Shown here piece by piece: positions 36,630 to 48,119 of a DNA stretch of 64,000 bases. The translations under genes were made by a program, and so were the position numbers. Source of the DNA: Rhabditophanes sp. KR3021 (Eukaryota > Nematoda > Chromadorea > Rhabditida > Alloionematidae). Location: NCBI GenBank assembly GCA_963281155.1, contig CAUJLY010000001.1:6944001-7008000 (forward strand), in the 5' to 3' direction. The notes beneath the pieces were generated by a model. It was not told the origin of the DNA and searched no databases. It was given only the letters and a program-made list of their open reading frames with translations. The number at the start of each line of letters is the position of its first letter. Positions within the stretch are counted from its first letter, which is position 1.

Positions 36630-36820
36630 CTGTGCCTAAGTAGACTGATTACACATCTTTTGTTTTATCCATAACCGTTTATTGTTTGAAAGTGTGCATT
36701 TATTATAACTTGATTTGTGGGATCTTGACTACAGATGTTGAACGTTATATTTCAAATGTAATTATGAAACTAGATGCCAGGATCTTTATAAAATTGATTA
36801 ATAAATGTATATTGAAATAA

Positions 36821-37907
36821 TTATTTGAAAGATTTGTTTTTATTAACTCTTGAATTAGTCAGAATATTGCTCTTTGAGGCCATATTCGTAACACTAACAT
36901 GAATCTTATTCTTGTCCATCATCTTATAAAACACCAAAAAATTGGCCCTCATACTTGAGTTTGAAATCAAAAAGACCGGAACATCAATGAACGTAACAAA
37001 ATCAATCACCCAAACATAATAATTGATGGAAACATTAATTAAATCCAAATCCGAGTTTATTGCAGCAACGAATCTCATAGCAAAATATACTTCTAGAACA
37101 GCTAAGCTAATGAAGCTAATAAAGCTAAAAATAATAAGAGTACGTTCCATTCTTTGCTTTTGTGAGCTAGACCAAGCTGCTAATTTCTTTATTTTTACTA
37201 TGTTGCAGACAGTCATTATTATGTTTGCTACAGTCAAAGTTGTGTATGTAGCAATTTCTTTGGATATGAGGAATGTTTGAGAGTCAAATGATTTGTAGTC
37301 TGAGTAAAGAGAGCCATCTAATGTTGACACCATAAATTGAGATCCGATGAATAAGTTTTGTACTTGGAAAATGTGGGAAAATATCAATTCACACACTATA
37401 AAAATGGCTATATTTTTGAACTTCCAAATCTAAAAATGAACAATTAATAGTTCACAACAGGTCACACTTACTCGTGTATAATACATGGGAAAATTCAGAG
37501 CCGAAAAACGATTAAATACAACTGCCGTGAATCCAAAACACAAAAGATTAAGTTCGATGCTATAATAGAAAATATCCAAAGTAGGGGCCAAAGTAAGACT
37601 CAGATAATATTCCGGAGCAAATCCCCATTTCGGCAACCTTACGGCCCATAGACCTAAATTTTTCGTCTTGAAGTAAATTCAATATATCCTTACCTTCAAA
37701 GAAAACAACCAAACCCACTAAAGTATTAAAAAGCATCAACATGAATAAGGGATTATCAAATTCTTTTGACTTCCTAGTCAAATTAACACTCATCCAAATA
37801 ACAAACCCAATATTAATGACCACTAAGGGTACTTGATACGAAAATTGAATATAATCAAATATAGTTGGAGGAAAAGCCACAACTTCACTCATATTAAAGT
37901 TCGCCAT
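36821..37907 (-). CDS. Nematode 7TM chemoreceptor-like protein (Srg/Srv/Sru type)
   Basis: Exons 37694-37907, 37472-37653 and 36821-37429 join in frame to 334 codons; introns are 40-42 bases. Hydropathy shows seven segments: VPLVVINIGFVIWMSV, LFMLMLFNTLVGLVVFF, a third near LDIFYYSIELNLLCFGF, then the loop NRFSALNFPMYYTRIW, a fourth at IAIFIVCELIF, and three more in the last exon, ending in a Lys/Asn-rich tail. The NRFSAxxFPxxYxxIW loop after helix 3 is the hallmark of nematode serpentine receptor classes g/v/u. Such receptors act in sensory cilia. Exact class and ligand unknown. The first ORF overruns because the 40-base intron is open in one frame. Confidence 0.75.
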
Positions 37908-38631
37908 AATACAAACTTTTATCAAATGAATATCAAAAATAAAATACTTAGTTAAATTTTATTTTTTACACATGATTAAGCTTTTTCCACGCATATTACT
38001 TTCTTTTTGTATTTACCAATAGTTAATCTGCTTCTGTTCACACCCTTTTTTGTTCATTAATTTTACCTCTAGAAACTTTCTGTATGAGGTGAATAATATT
38101 TGTCTGTTAATTATGAATGTTTAAGCAAAAAGTTGAAGCAATTTTTATTGTCTGACTAATAATGTAAATATTTTTTAATCTTTATTTTTAGAAGAGGATA
38201 TGCTCTGGAAATAGAAAATATAAGGAAGCAAATTTAATGTCAAAAATGATGATAAATTTAATTTAAAAAATTATAATAAATCTGTTGTCAAATAATTGTG
38301 ATAGTTCTTTGTTGCTTGAGTTTAAATATTTAAGTTGTCACGTGTGAAGTTATTAGAAGACAAAGTTCAAAGCTAATACGCGTGGAAATTATAAGGAACT
38401 TCCCACGATCCATGAATAAATTGTTCATCAAAAAAAGTTCCTTTTGTTCATCATTATGAAATGAAATAATTTGTGATTTATGGTGGACGTGGGTTTTGTA
38501 TTTATATATGAATAAGTGTGCTTTGAAACGATGACACCTTTAATGACGTCACAAAAGGATAAATAAAAAATTTATTACAAAACAAAACTAAAAGATTAAC
38601 TAAACAAAGTATTTATATAGATCACATTGAA
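37908..38631. other. Spacer between the receptor and the SLC18B1-like gene
   Basis: About 720 bases, AT-rich. Contains the receptor promoter and the transporter 3' UTR. No gene or repeat seen. Confidence 0.5.
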
Positions 38632-41600
38632 TTAAATTGCATTTCTGTTTTTGTAGTACCGGGGAGCAATGTAGAAAACCATAAAGCTGATGAACTAAAA
38701 ATTTGGGCATTAGATGCATCTTGACTCACAAACTTACATAAATAAATTGAGCTAGTGAAAACAATGAAGTTGTAACTGAATAACTTAGTCCATTGTCGAT
38801 TGCTCCACTTGATAGAATAGGACTGATTAAGCCTTAATGTAGATCATAAGATTAATAAATAATTCAAACAATATTTAGAAACTTTTAATTTTTTTAATTT
38901 GAGTGTTGGTTACAAGCAATTATTTATATAAGGTCATTTAAAATCAGATTTAACGAGCCTGCGTGCTAATGGTTAATTACGATTTTGTACCTTCACAAAT
39001 TCGAATGTTAGTTATTTGCGTTCATATTTCAGGCCAATTTTAACATAATTAATCACCATTTTTATTAATTTTAGTTGCTAAATATCGCCTCAGCTAAGTG
39101 TTATTATTCTAAAATAAGTGAACAAGAAAAAAACAAAAGACTTATTTCAGTTGTTTTCGAGAAAAAGTTGGCAGCATGTCGTTTCAATCATTAAAGAGCA
39201 AGAGCCTGGATCCATATGTACCCAAGAAAAGTATCCCTATTGGAAGAAGTGCAAAAGATGATACTCCTAGTAAGTTTAAAGCCACCTTATTATATCATAT
39301 TTGCTTTAGGAGAATATAAAGATGGACCAACTTTGGTGGGCAGTCAGCTCAGGCAGATATTTTCATTAAGACAGCTAAGACGTTTATTTGATGATTAAGC
39401 CATTATTTCGGACCTGAAGGGGGCTATGCAAAGAAAGTGGATGGTATTGCCTATACTGGTGAAATTGTTAATTTTAATATAAAAGTGAGTAAACATCAAT
39501 ATGAATACAATTTCGCTAATAGATAAGGACATGTTTTTAGCAAGATGGAAAGATTCTTCTACCAGTTGGCAAGTGCAGGGTAACAGTTACGAATCACCCA
39601 GAAAACGTATCCTTCAAAGAAGGTCGCACAAAATGTGGAAGCCATTTTGATTGATGCTTACAGAGGTCAGATCACTAATTCCGACTCCGGAAAACCATCA
39701 CTACCACCTGTCAGTCTTATGGATCTAATAAAAATAGAGAAGTCGCCGAACTAATTTTAAATGATTTCGCTAACTCCAAACCAGTTGAATATCGTTTACA
39801 ATATTAAAATATTTTTTGTTTCTGTCACCAATAAATTACCTCCAAGGCAGAAAATTCCGGAAATTACACTGGAAATAAGTCCAGTTGTTTTTGTATTATC
39901 TGGGAAGTTATTTTCAATAACTGCAATTGTCATGGCATGTTTAAATGATGGGACGAAAATTGCAGCACCTGCTAATCCTTGAATAATCATAGCGAAGCAA
40001 ACTGTATAGTAGTTTCTTTCGAACCCCATAAAAGGCATTGGGCCGATAATTGCATATGAGAAACATAAAGCCCCATTTCCAAATATCATTAAAGCATTTG
40101 TCATCTTGTATTTTTCTAACAAAGTTCCTAGTGTCGGGGCTAAAAATGAATATTAATTTATCAAATGAGCCATCATACCGAAAAAGGAATAAGCTAAAGC
40201 GTTGCTCATGAAAAGAAACCCGACCAAGCTTGTTGAAATGCCAAATGATTCACAAGCTTTCTCTAATATTGGGATATTGAAGGAAAAGGCCATTGCATCA
40301 AAGAATATATTGAAGAACATGAAAGGCATGTATTTCGTAGTTATGATTTCCCAATATCCGAAGTTATTCGTTTGTTCATCAACTTTTTCAGGCTTGTTTT
40401 TTGAAACTTTCAGAAAAACATAACAGATTGTTGCCGCAAGAATGATTGGGATGCCAGTAAAAAGGTATGGCGCTTCATACTAAAATTCCATAATTATTAA
40501 CATGAATAAATGAATTTTTTATGTAAACTTTGAAACAATACATTTTTGGCGTTTTTTTGAGTAGCATGCGTTAGATCAAAAATAACGATTAACCAAAACA
40601 AAATATAATTCCCTCCAATTTAAAGATCTCTGCCAAAATGTCTCCTGTCCAACTAGAGATGTTATTAATGTAGAATTACTCTCCTCTGCTGCTAAGGCTT
40701 GTTTCATGCGTTCTAATGAACAATGTCAAAAGCATTAATGTGACTACAGTTGCTAACGGAATTGTATTCCTAACTGTGTCAAGGAGGTATCAATCTTACA
40801 TCATGCTACAAAACTACTTTTGGAAGAATTCCAATTAAATAGAGAGAAACTATTTATTGTCGACAAAATAAACTTCATCTTATCAGAATATCCCTTACAA
40901 GAAGCAAGGATATGTCAGCTATATTAACAAATGTTTTGAAGAGATGGAATACTGGGTTAGAAGTGGGGAAGTTTTGCGAAAATTGTAGGCTACAGGCGTC
41001 CAATATTAATAGTTGTGTTTTTAATTTTTTAACGTGAATAAACTTACTCCGTATAAATCAAACATAATTCCACCTAATAAAGGCCCCAAGGTATTGCCGG
41101 CTAAAAAGTACAAGAGCGATTAGACAGCGAATGTGATTTTGATGAATTACCTCCCGAAAAAGCTTCTGAAAAGCCCAAAATTGAAGAAGTCTTGTCCGCA
41201 AATTCATTTGCAATAATAGTAAAAATGCAAGTCGCCACAATTGAATTTCCAATAGAAGTAATACTTCTAAAAGCAAATGTCGCCCAAAAGAATTGATTTG
41301 AAGTTTCAACTTGATTAGATAATGCTAGCCCCAAACTACATATACCAGTAGATATAAAACCCAGACACGTTAATTGCTTTACACCAAAAATAGGAATCTA
41401 AAAATGATGTTGATTAAGTAAATAAGTGATAACTTTTATTCGCTTACACATTTACCAACAATAATTGATCCAACGACGCCAATGGCTGAATAAGTTCCGT
41501 AGAAAAAGCCCACACTGGTCCTTGTGATTCCCCTGCCAATGGCGAATTCAGCGAAAAATGGATACATGCAAACTGTTGCCATTTGGAATAACAAATTAGA

Positions 41601-41780
41601 GCATAACAATAAAGTAACAAGGATAAATTGTCTTCTTGGAAGATTGAATAGAAAGATGGGTTCAGTTTGCTCAACAATTGCTTTCCGAGTCTCCTCATTC
41701 AAAGCTACTGTTTCACTAGATGCATTTTTTTCTTCCTCATTAACATTGAAGGTAATGTTTTCCCCATTTTCCGGATTCAT
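38632..41780 (-). CDS. SLC18B1-like major-facilitator transporter
   Basis: Seven exons: 41448-41780, 41151-41397, 41048-41100, 40179-40479, 39840-40139, 38738-38832 and 38632-38694, 463 codons. Acidic cytosolic N-terminus, then QFILVTLLLCSNLLFQMA (TM1), the SVGFFYGTYSAIGVVGS helix 2, IANEFADKTSSILGFSEAFSG, AGNTLGPLLGGIMFDLYG (helix 5), a cytosolic loop with NKPEKVDEQT, six further helices and end APRYYKN. The motif set and the length match SLC18B1 (vesicular polyamine transporter) and its worm relatives. If exon 5 were read to its first stop, TM11-12 would be lost; exons 6 and 7, a kilobase downstream, restore them in perfect phase (GGA G|GC TTA). The 1-kb intron 38833-39839 holds a decayed antisense gene. 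Confidence 0.8.
39176..39754 (+). pseudogene. Decayed antisense gene inside an SLC18B1-like intron
   Basis: Plus-strand remnants with splice signals still visible. An ATG at 39176 opens 31 codons (SLDPYVPKKSIPIGRS), donor gtaagt at 39270, acceptor ctttag at 39305-39309. Then coding-like frames: GGQSAQADIFIKTAK, two TGA codons, HYFGPEGGYAKKVDGIAYTG, an intron at about 39485-39541, QDGKILLPVGKCRVTVTN, and after a one-base frame change KKVAQNVEAILIDAYRG to a TAA at 39752. The mix of intact splice sites with stops and a frameshift means a recently dead gene. The beta-rich pattern is vaguely reminiscent of filamin-type repeats, but I would not name it. Confidence 0.6.
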
Positions 41781-43186
41781 TTTGTCCTAAATGAAATCAT
41801 AAGAATTAATCAAATGAAAGATTAAAGTTATTAAAGACTGATTCTTAAAAAATGCGTATACTTTTATTATCAGAAAATGATAAGACAGGTGTGTTTAGAT
41901 AGTACCTTATTCCTAAATGACATTTCAAATTGAAAATATAATTAAATAGTTTAGTGTTATTTTGGGTGTAAGAGATATTTTGAAATGTTATGGCTTATCA
42001 CTTGTTTAAAGAAAGGAGTTTTGTTTTGATAAAAGAAAACAATTAACTGCGAGTCTTTTTTGTCAAGGTTAATCTATATAATTTGTTTTTCTTATTTTTT
42101 ACTCATAAAAGGGTGTTGAGACACATAATAAGATTCGACAAAAAATGATTTACTTATTTTTTAAATTGTAATTTAAACGTTTGGGATAGCGATTTTATCT
42201 TAAGAAGAATTGAATTAGCATGTTTTAAGCTGAGATAAGAAGCAACTACGAAAAAAACCAGTTATTAGTTGATTTATCAATTTGAACTAAATTTCTTTCT
42301 TATCAGCAGATAGATAAAATGACATTATAACATTAAATAGATACTAGCACTGCGAGTATGTATAGACAGATTAATTTTGACGGAATGATACAATTTGTTA
42401 GAAGCTATGAAAACTATTTAAGTCATTTATTTAATCTATATGAGGGTGTCTTTTAAATGGAAGCTCCTTTATTAATGATAATGAATAATTTATTATCAAC
42501 ATAAAGAGCAATAACTTTTAATTGATGTGACTTCAAATAATTTGCTAGACACTGTTTAATGCAAAGCTAAGTTGTAAATATACGCTTAATGAATATTGAA
42601 TAAGTGAATAGAAATCATTTTAAAATCACTTTACACTAAGCTAACGATAATTGTAAAACTTCGAGGATAAAATAAATATGTCAAGGAAATATTGTATTAT
42701 TTGTTATGCAAAATGCGGCCAAAAGTACATGACGGCAATGTTATGATGTTTAACAAACAAACAAAATGTATGCAAAACATCCCTGTATTTGATAATTAAA
42801 CAGCCACTAAAATTATTGTCGATTAAACCATAAACAAACCATATCATACAATAATATGATATAATAAAATAGTTAAATTTAAGATGATCTTTGACATGTA
42901 TAAAAAAGCAGTTGTTCGTGCTAAATAAAGTTCCTCTATGCATCATACCACAAATACTATTTTCTGGGAAAAACTTTCCCCAAATGCACAATTAGTAATG
43001 GTTAATGATATAGTGCCGTCATACAATTATTACAAATACCTAGAAACGTACTTCGTTTGTTTTTACATGCGGGTTCCTTTTAGCATAATTGTTATTGTGG
43101 CGAGTGCTGCTACAAATAATAAAGTTAGAAATTAAGAAAAATTCATTCGCGGATTTCTATCAGCTACGAGGAATTTAGTTATTGAA
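41781..43186. other. Spacer between divergent transporter and receptor genes
   Basis: 1.4 kb, very AT-rich, head-to-head promoters of the SLC18B1-like gene and the 7TM gene. Short ORFs here have no protein-like features. Confidence 0.5.
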
Positions 43187-44104
43187 ATGATACTATTAAT
43201 TATTTTAGTAACTTTGGTCCTTTCAACGTATGCTTCTATCTTTTGTATATTAGTTGTGTTTCCAACTGTTAATTACATCTTTAAGACTAGCCTTTGTCAT
43301 GTTAATTTTCGCTTTTTTATTTGTTCTTTGCTTTTTCTAACATTAGTCAGAACTTTATTTAACACTGTTTTATGCATAATGAATACTTTAAGACATATTG
43401 AAGCTGCAAAACTCGAAGACTCACTTGATAATGCCATTTTATTAATTGACCAAATTCGTGGAATTACGAATAACCTGAATCGTTTTATGTATATGTGCAT
43501 CGTAGTAGAAAGAATCTGTTTTGCAAAGTTTTGGAAAACATACGAAAGCTATGTTAATCATTGGCTCTTAGTTTTTATTTCAATTATTTTAACAATCTTA
43601 GCATATGGACTTTGGGCAGCTCGTTACAATTATAACATGAGTGCGTATATATTTTCAACTATATTTCTTACCTTAGAAGGCATTATAATTATATTATTTA
43701 TTAAACTTTACTATATCACCATTAACAATGAAAAAACAATAAGTTTAATGGCAGTTGGATCGGAAGTGACATTAAATGAAAAGCTTCAACTGCAACAAAA
43801 TGTCAAAGTAGTGAAATGTTCTCTGAAATTATTAAAATGGATGGTTTTTCCGCAAATTGTTGGCTCATTTATATTTCCAATTCTTTTTATGGATACAATT
43901 TTTAGTGAATATCAAACATATTGGTGTGTAGTTTGCTTGTTTAGGGATAGTTTTGCCTGTGTTGGAATATTTAGTTTTGGTTTGCTACTGCCAAAAGTTA
44001 AATTCGTTTTTGATTGCTGCATGAAAAGAGATGCAGAGAAATTTGTTATTAATGAACATCAAAATGAAGTTTATCCAAAAGAATCATGGGTTCAGCCTAA
44101 ATAG
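43187..44104 (+). CDS. Nematode 7TM chemoreceptor-like protein (Sre/Srb type)
   Basis: Single-exon 305-codon protein with seven hydrophobic segments, starting directly in TM1 (ILLIILVTLVLSTYASIFCI). Family-type marks: VVERICFAKFWKTYES after helix 3, where the receptor class e proteins carry an ER...YE pattern, and the third cytosolic loop NEKLQLQQNVKVVKCSLKL preceding helix 6. The C-terminus is short and hydrophilic. Lack of introns suggests retro-origin or intron loss, while the 36.8-kb receptor has two introns. ATG at 43187 is the first in frame. Sensory role is inferred from family only. Confidence 0.7.
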   Translation: MILLIILVTLVLSTYASIFCILVVFPTVNYIFKTSLCHVNFRFFICSLLFLTLVRTLFNTVLCIMNTLRHIEAAKLEDSLDNAILLIDQIRGITNNLNRFMYMCIVVERICFAKFWKTYESYVNHWLLVFISIILTILAYGLWAARYNYNMSAYIFSTIFLTLEGIIIILFIKLYYITINNEKTISLMAVGSEVTLNEKLQLQQNVKVVKCSLKLLKWMVFPQIVGSFIFPILFMDTIFSEYQTYWCVVCLFRDSFACVGIFSFGLLLPKVKFVFDCCMKRDAEKFVINEHQNEVYPKESWVQPK

Positions 44105-44925
44105 ATAAAGATTCTTTCCCAATTTTATGATGTAAAGAATTGCAATTACTTACAATAAAATTAAGATAAATATACAACAGTTTTCAGACTATACTCAGGT
44201 CAAAACCAGTAATTATTATTTAACACAAACGTAACTTAAAAACATGCCATTAACTTTATAAAAGCAGTTATTACTGAAACTACGAATTGTGATAATGTTA
44301 AAACTGTCTATAACCCAATTCTCTGCTGAATTTGGTCAATTCGAAGATTTCATTAACATGTTCTTATTCAATTCAAACACAAAGAGCTATTGTATCTAAG
44401 GATTACAGAATTATTGTGTGGATTATTCATGGAATCTATAATTTAAATATATCCTATTTATTACAATAAACGGATGATAAACATTTTTTCATTCTATCAT
44501 ATACAAATTTAAATGCAACAAAGTATAAAAAGAATTGTCTATTTTTTAGAATCTATTATCAATAAAAATATCTACTTTTTATTTGGCGCATCAAGTTTTT
44601 TAAAATGAGTGGCACTCGAAAGAAGAAAAAATTCTAAGACACTATTTTTCTTGGTTTCTCATTTTATTCCATTTTAAAGTATGTAGCTGAGGGATCAAAC
44701 ATTGAAAGTTGACATACGATCTCGATATTATAGCCATTCAAAAGAGAATCATAAATGAGGAAAAGTAGTATAAAAAATTTTGATTAGACATATTCCCGGC
44801 CGATCAACAGTCGAGAATAGTCGTTTTAGTCAAGAAATCATCTAAGTCACGTTGAAAACTTTTTCTATGGAAGGTCAAATGAGTCATACTTATAATCATA
44901 CGAAGGAAGGGACGTATTCTGAAAG
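44105..44925. other. Gene-poor stretch after the receptor
   Basis: AT-rich with one 34-codon plus-strand ORF at about 44295-44400 (MLKLSITQFSAEFGQFEDF) that looks protein-like but isolated. Probably part of the same decayed-gene zone as the following features. Confidence 0.4.
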
Positions 44926-45243
44926 ATGTTATTCTGTTTAGCCGCTTTGGACAAGTGCTTCGATAACCACGGGACTATTTGTAGATTTGAGTGCATAAAA
45001 TGTAATTTGTTAGAAAAACATGTGAAAGTACAAGGATTTTTTGTCATAAAATTAGACTCATTGAAAGAGCATTAAAAGTGCAAGCGGAAATGTTTTGTAA
45101 GCTTGATAGGGCTGAGTCATCGACCATCACTGCCTTTCCGACAGATCGTTAGAGATAACAAATACAGTCAAAAGCATTATTCGATAAACCTTATTAAGAT
45201 GAAATTTTTGGCAAATAGGGTTTTGAAATCGGTAATCAAATAG
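44926..45243 (+). pseudogene. Cys-rich coding remnant with an in-frame TAA
   Basis: From an ATG at 44926 the frame reads MLFCLAALDKCFDNHG, CRFECIKCNLLEKHVKVQG, reaches TAA at 45073-45075, and then continues open in the same frame (KCKRKCFVSLIGLSHRPS) to TAG near 45241. The Cys spacing suggests a small secreted disulfide-rich domain. The ATG may not be the true start. No relative recognised; similar Cys-rich remnants occur near 58.7-59.1 kb. Confidence 0.4.
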
Positions 45244-45606
45244 GATTTAAAATTTGATTTAGAATTAGTGGCCACCAATTTCTGATTCTCGGGAATTTAA
45301 AATATGGTGGAGATAATTATTGTTGTTAATTGGGATCACAAAAAACAATATAACATGATAATTTGAGGGAGAAGTTGGGTTATTAAGTAATTGTTCTGGG
45401 ACAGGAAGCGGAAATACACAGTAGTGTCGATGACCTGCAACAGTCGTTACAAGATATTTTTGCACCATTTTGTAACTTGGTGACTTCAAAATGTCTAAAA
45501 GATCCTCGATCTTTACTATGGCTATAACTGTTTTTATAATTAATTTACGTCATTATAAAATCAAACCAATCTATTTAAAATAAGGCAATTTTGTACAAAA
45601 ACATCA
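45244..45606. other. Spacer before the four-stop pseudogene
   Basis: About 360 bases. A minus-strand ORF of about 74 codons (45265-45489) has no recognisable features and no splice partner; not called. Confidence 0.4.
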
Positions 45607-46101
45607 ATGAAAATATTGTATCATTTTCTTATTGCTTCTGTATTTGCTTTGGCAGCAGACTTTCAACCTTCTAGTCCCTCAGAATTTGATTTTGACCAAT
45701 TTTTTGGCAAGTTGTCATAAACTGCAAGACATCCAAGTAATTATCATTTGCCTGAAGAGTATATGACGATTGGCGAACAAGAAACAAAGTTATTCCTTAG
45801 AAATATTTTAGAAGAACAAGGTAAATATGTTTCAGACAAAACTCAAAAGGAATATACCGAGTTCCAAAAACACTTTTCTCAAGATGCTAAAATTTTTACA
45901 AGATAAGAAATAAACAAAGAACGTTTGTCAGATATATTTTGTGGAAAATAATACGCACATTTGTCCCTTGAAGTTTGCAGCCATGAAACTGAAGAAGAAA
46001 GGGATGTTGACAATGAATCTTAAGAGCAAGTAGATGTTGGCGCTGTAATAAATCCGTTGGTTCACGTGTTAACCAATTTCAAGCTACATTTTGTTCATTG
46101 A
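45607..46101 (+). pseudogene. Secreted-protein pseudogene with four in-frame TAA codons and no frameshift
   Basis: ATG at 45607 begins a clean signal peptide (KILYHFLIASVFALA), then a 165-codon frame interrupted at 45718, 45904, 45949 and 46021 by TAA, each time resuming in the same frame, and ending at TGA 46099-46101. Between stops the peptide is natural and soluble: YHLPEEYMTIGEQETKLFLR, EYTEFQKHFSQDAKIF, EVCSHETEEERDVDNES. All four interruptions could come from one substitution each (for example CAA to TAA). The helical, Glu/Lys/Gln-rich body resembles small secreted nematode proteins such as the SXP/RAL-2 (DUF148) type, but this is only an impression. Confidence 0.6.
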
Positions 46102-46626
46102 AGAACGCACACCTATTCCCTGATTTGTGTAGTAGAGATTAATTACTGATTTAACATTATTTTTTAATACGTCTGTTAACCTATTGTTGCCAATAAATAA
46201 GATTAATTTATGGAAAGTTCATGTTATTACATTTTTTAAAATTTAACATAACTCTGACAAAGATAATAATTCTATTTTATATCTATTGGTAAATATTTTC
46301 TTATTAATTAGATACCCATTTTGTCTTGTAAAGTAATTAATAAGCTATAATCCAATAATAATAGTTTCACTTTTGAAATTCATTTACAGGCCACAATCAA
46401 CCAACTCAAACGCGTACAAAAATAATCATTTTAAATAATAACCTATCTATCACAAAAACAACTATTTAATCATATTTTGTTTTTAATATTTGCATTTGTT
46501 TTGATCCGAACACACGTACGTCATATTGAACGTCATATCTACACATATTTTTAAACATCATCAATATACGAGCCTTGAACTCATCAAACTACATTTATTT
46601 TTTAATCTTTTAAAACTAGAGAATAT
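46102..46626. other. Spacer
   Basis: About 525 bases, very AT-rich, between the pseudogene and the 3' end of the four-helix gene. Nothing seen. Confidence 0.5.
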
Positions 46627-47462
46627 TTAATAATATATTATATGTTCCTCAATAAATCTTTCCTCGCTGTACCAATGTCTTATTTTTTTTATAGTGTAGG
46701 CGAGAATAAGGATATCGGCAAAGGTAAAGGAATATACTGCAACGATGAAGTAGATGTTTGTAGAATTGGGTAAAGAATATAGTTCTGCAATTTTTTCTGG
46801 AATTCCGTGATTTTCTAAGATAAATTTATTCGATCCTTTATAATAATTGACTTACCATAAAAAGCCACATAACCCGCAAACCCACAGCTTAGTCCAATTA
46901 AACTAATAAATAAGGCAAACCACACCAATACATACAAAAATCTTGTCACCGGCGATTGTATGCAATTACCGCAAGTAAAAGATAAAAACAGCAAACTAAT
47001 CAGGAATAAACCACAATTCACTGCAACCACTAAATAATACTGAATTATCAATATGTAATTGCCTCTTTTTTCTATTTCATGACAGAGATCTATTTTTAGA
47101 TCATCATTTATTTGAATCTGGAAGATGACTCCCTTTGATGGTGTCAAATCGAAGTCGTATATATTGAAAGAATTGTCTTGAATAATTTTGAACTGATAAT
47201 AACAGTTAAAATTGTCATAAGTTAGCGATCCTGCATCATATTGATGACCATTCAAATAAACCTTTACGTTTTCATGTAGATTGCCAATATTATTAATATA
47301 GTGTTGATCATCTAAATAAAATAACAATTAAATCTGAACCACGAACTTACAAAAATCATACTTCTTATAAATCAACCCCAAAATAAACAAACTATTAAAA
47401 CACACTCCAATCCACACACAAATAGCCACTAATTTGAAACAGACAGGAGAAAGTATCTTCAT
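46627..47462 (-). CDS. Four-helix membrane protein of unknown function
   Basis: Exons 47351-47462, 46856-47311 and 46627-46814 join in frame to 251 codons, with introns of about 40 bases. Layout: short N-terminal cytosolic end, TM1 (VAICVWIGVCFNSLFILGL), an extracellular domain of about 90 residues, TM2 (YYLVVAVNCGLFLISLLFL), TM3 (FLYVLVWFALFISLIGLSC), a second short loop, TM4 (IYFIVAVYSFTFADILILAY) and a charged C-terminal tail. Topology is claudin- or tetraspan-like, but no family motif (such as W-GLW-C-C) was found. The last exon is absent from a simple ORF view. It heads a minus-strand group of secreted or membrane proteins. Confidence 0.6.
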
Positions 47463-47894
47463 AATGCATTCAAAATGATGCCATACTTTCTATTTAAATA
47501 TACTTGCCGGATGATTGTTGATGATCACATTTATCATCCTTGTTTTAAACTGAGTATGTTCATTTGATAGGTAATTAAGCTGTATCTACCTCAGGATGAT
47601 GATGTCAAAGGATGTATAAATAGATTTGCCCTGTCTCAGTGATGTAATTTGTCTTCAACTAATAAAAGACATTTGGTTGAAGAGTTACGTGCGAGATGGT
47701 GGTTTTTTAAATAAATATATAACAAAATAGATCAAAACATACGGATCACTAACAAACATTTTAATCACTTTGATCCTCATAAACATTATTTTATTGTCTT
47801 TTTATTTAACAACGTGGCTTACACATCAAATGATGGTATAAAAAGTGATTAATGTCTTTTTCTGAAACGAGCCACTTTAAACAAATACATTGAA
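47463..47894. other. Spacer
   Basis: About 430 bases upstream of the four-helix gene. Less AT-rich TATAAATAG at 47614-47622 faces the plus strand, where I find no gene to match it. Confidence 0.4.
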
Positions 47895-48119
47895 CTAGAC
47901 AAAACTGATTGGGTCCATGATAATGGTTCCTCCTTTGGAATTATGCACAGCATAATTATTGGGCTCCATTTCCCCATCTTGGTCGGTGAGGCAATGTCTT
48001 TCACGCAACATGTTTATGAATTTGAGAGCAATGCAAAGAACAATTACAACGAAACAACCAGTTAAAAATGCTTGTCCGAGAGTTTCTTTATAGGCAAAAC
48101 GTTCAGTTACAAAATCGCG
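47895..48119 (-). other. In-frame membrane-anchor extension after a TAA stop
   Basis: Directly after the TAA at 48120-48122 of the secreted paralogue, the same frame stays open for 74 codons to TAG at 47895-47897. It encodes a hydrophilic lead, a transmembrane segment (GCFVVIVLCIALKFIN) with a basic stop-transfer (RERH) and an acidic tail with PNNYAVHN. This is the layout of the C-terminus of the neighbouring paralogue. It is either the remains of a recently lost anchor or a readthrough extension. Confidence 0.5.

Noticed and set aside
39796..40122. Truncated SLC18B1-like protein ending before TM11
   Set aside because: The apparent end is an intron read-through; exons at 38738-38832 and 38632-38694 complete the protein in phase.
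45265..45489. 74-codon minus-strand ORF
   Set aside because: No start ATG at the 5' end, no partner exons, no recognisable motif.
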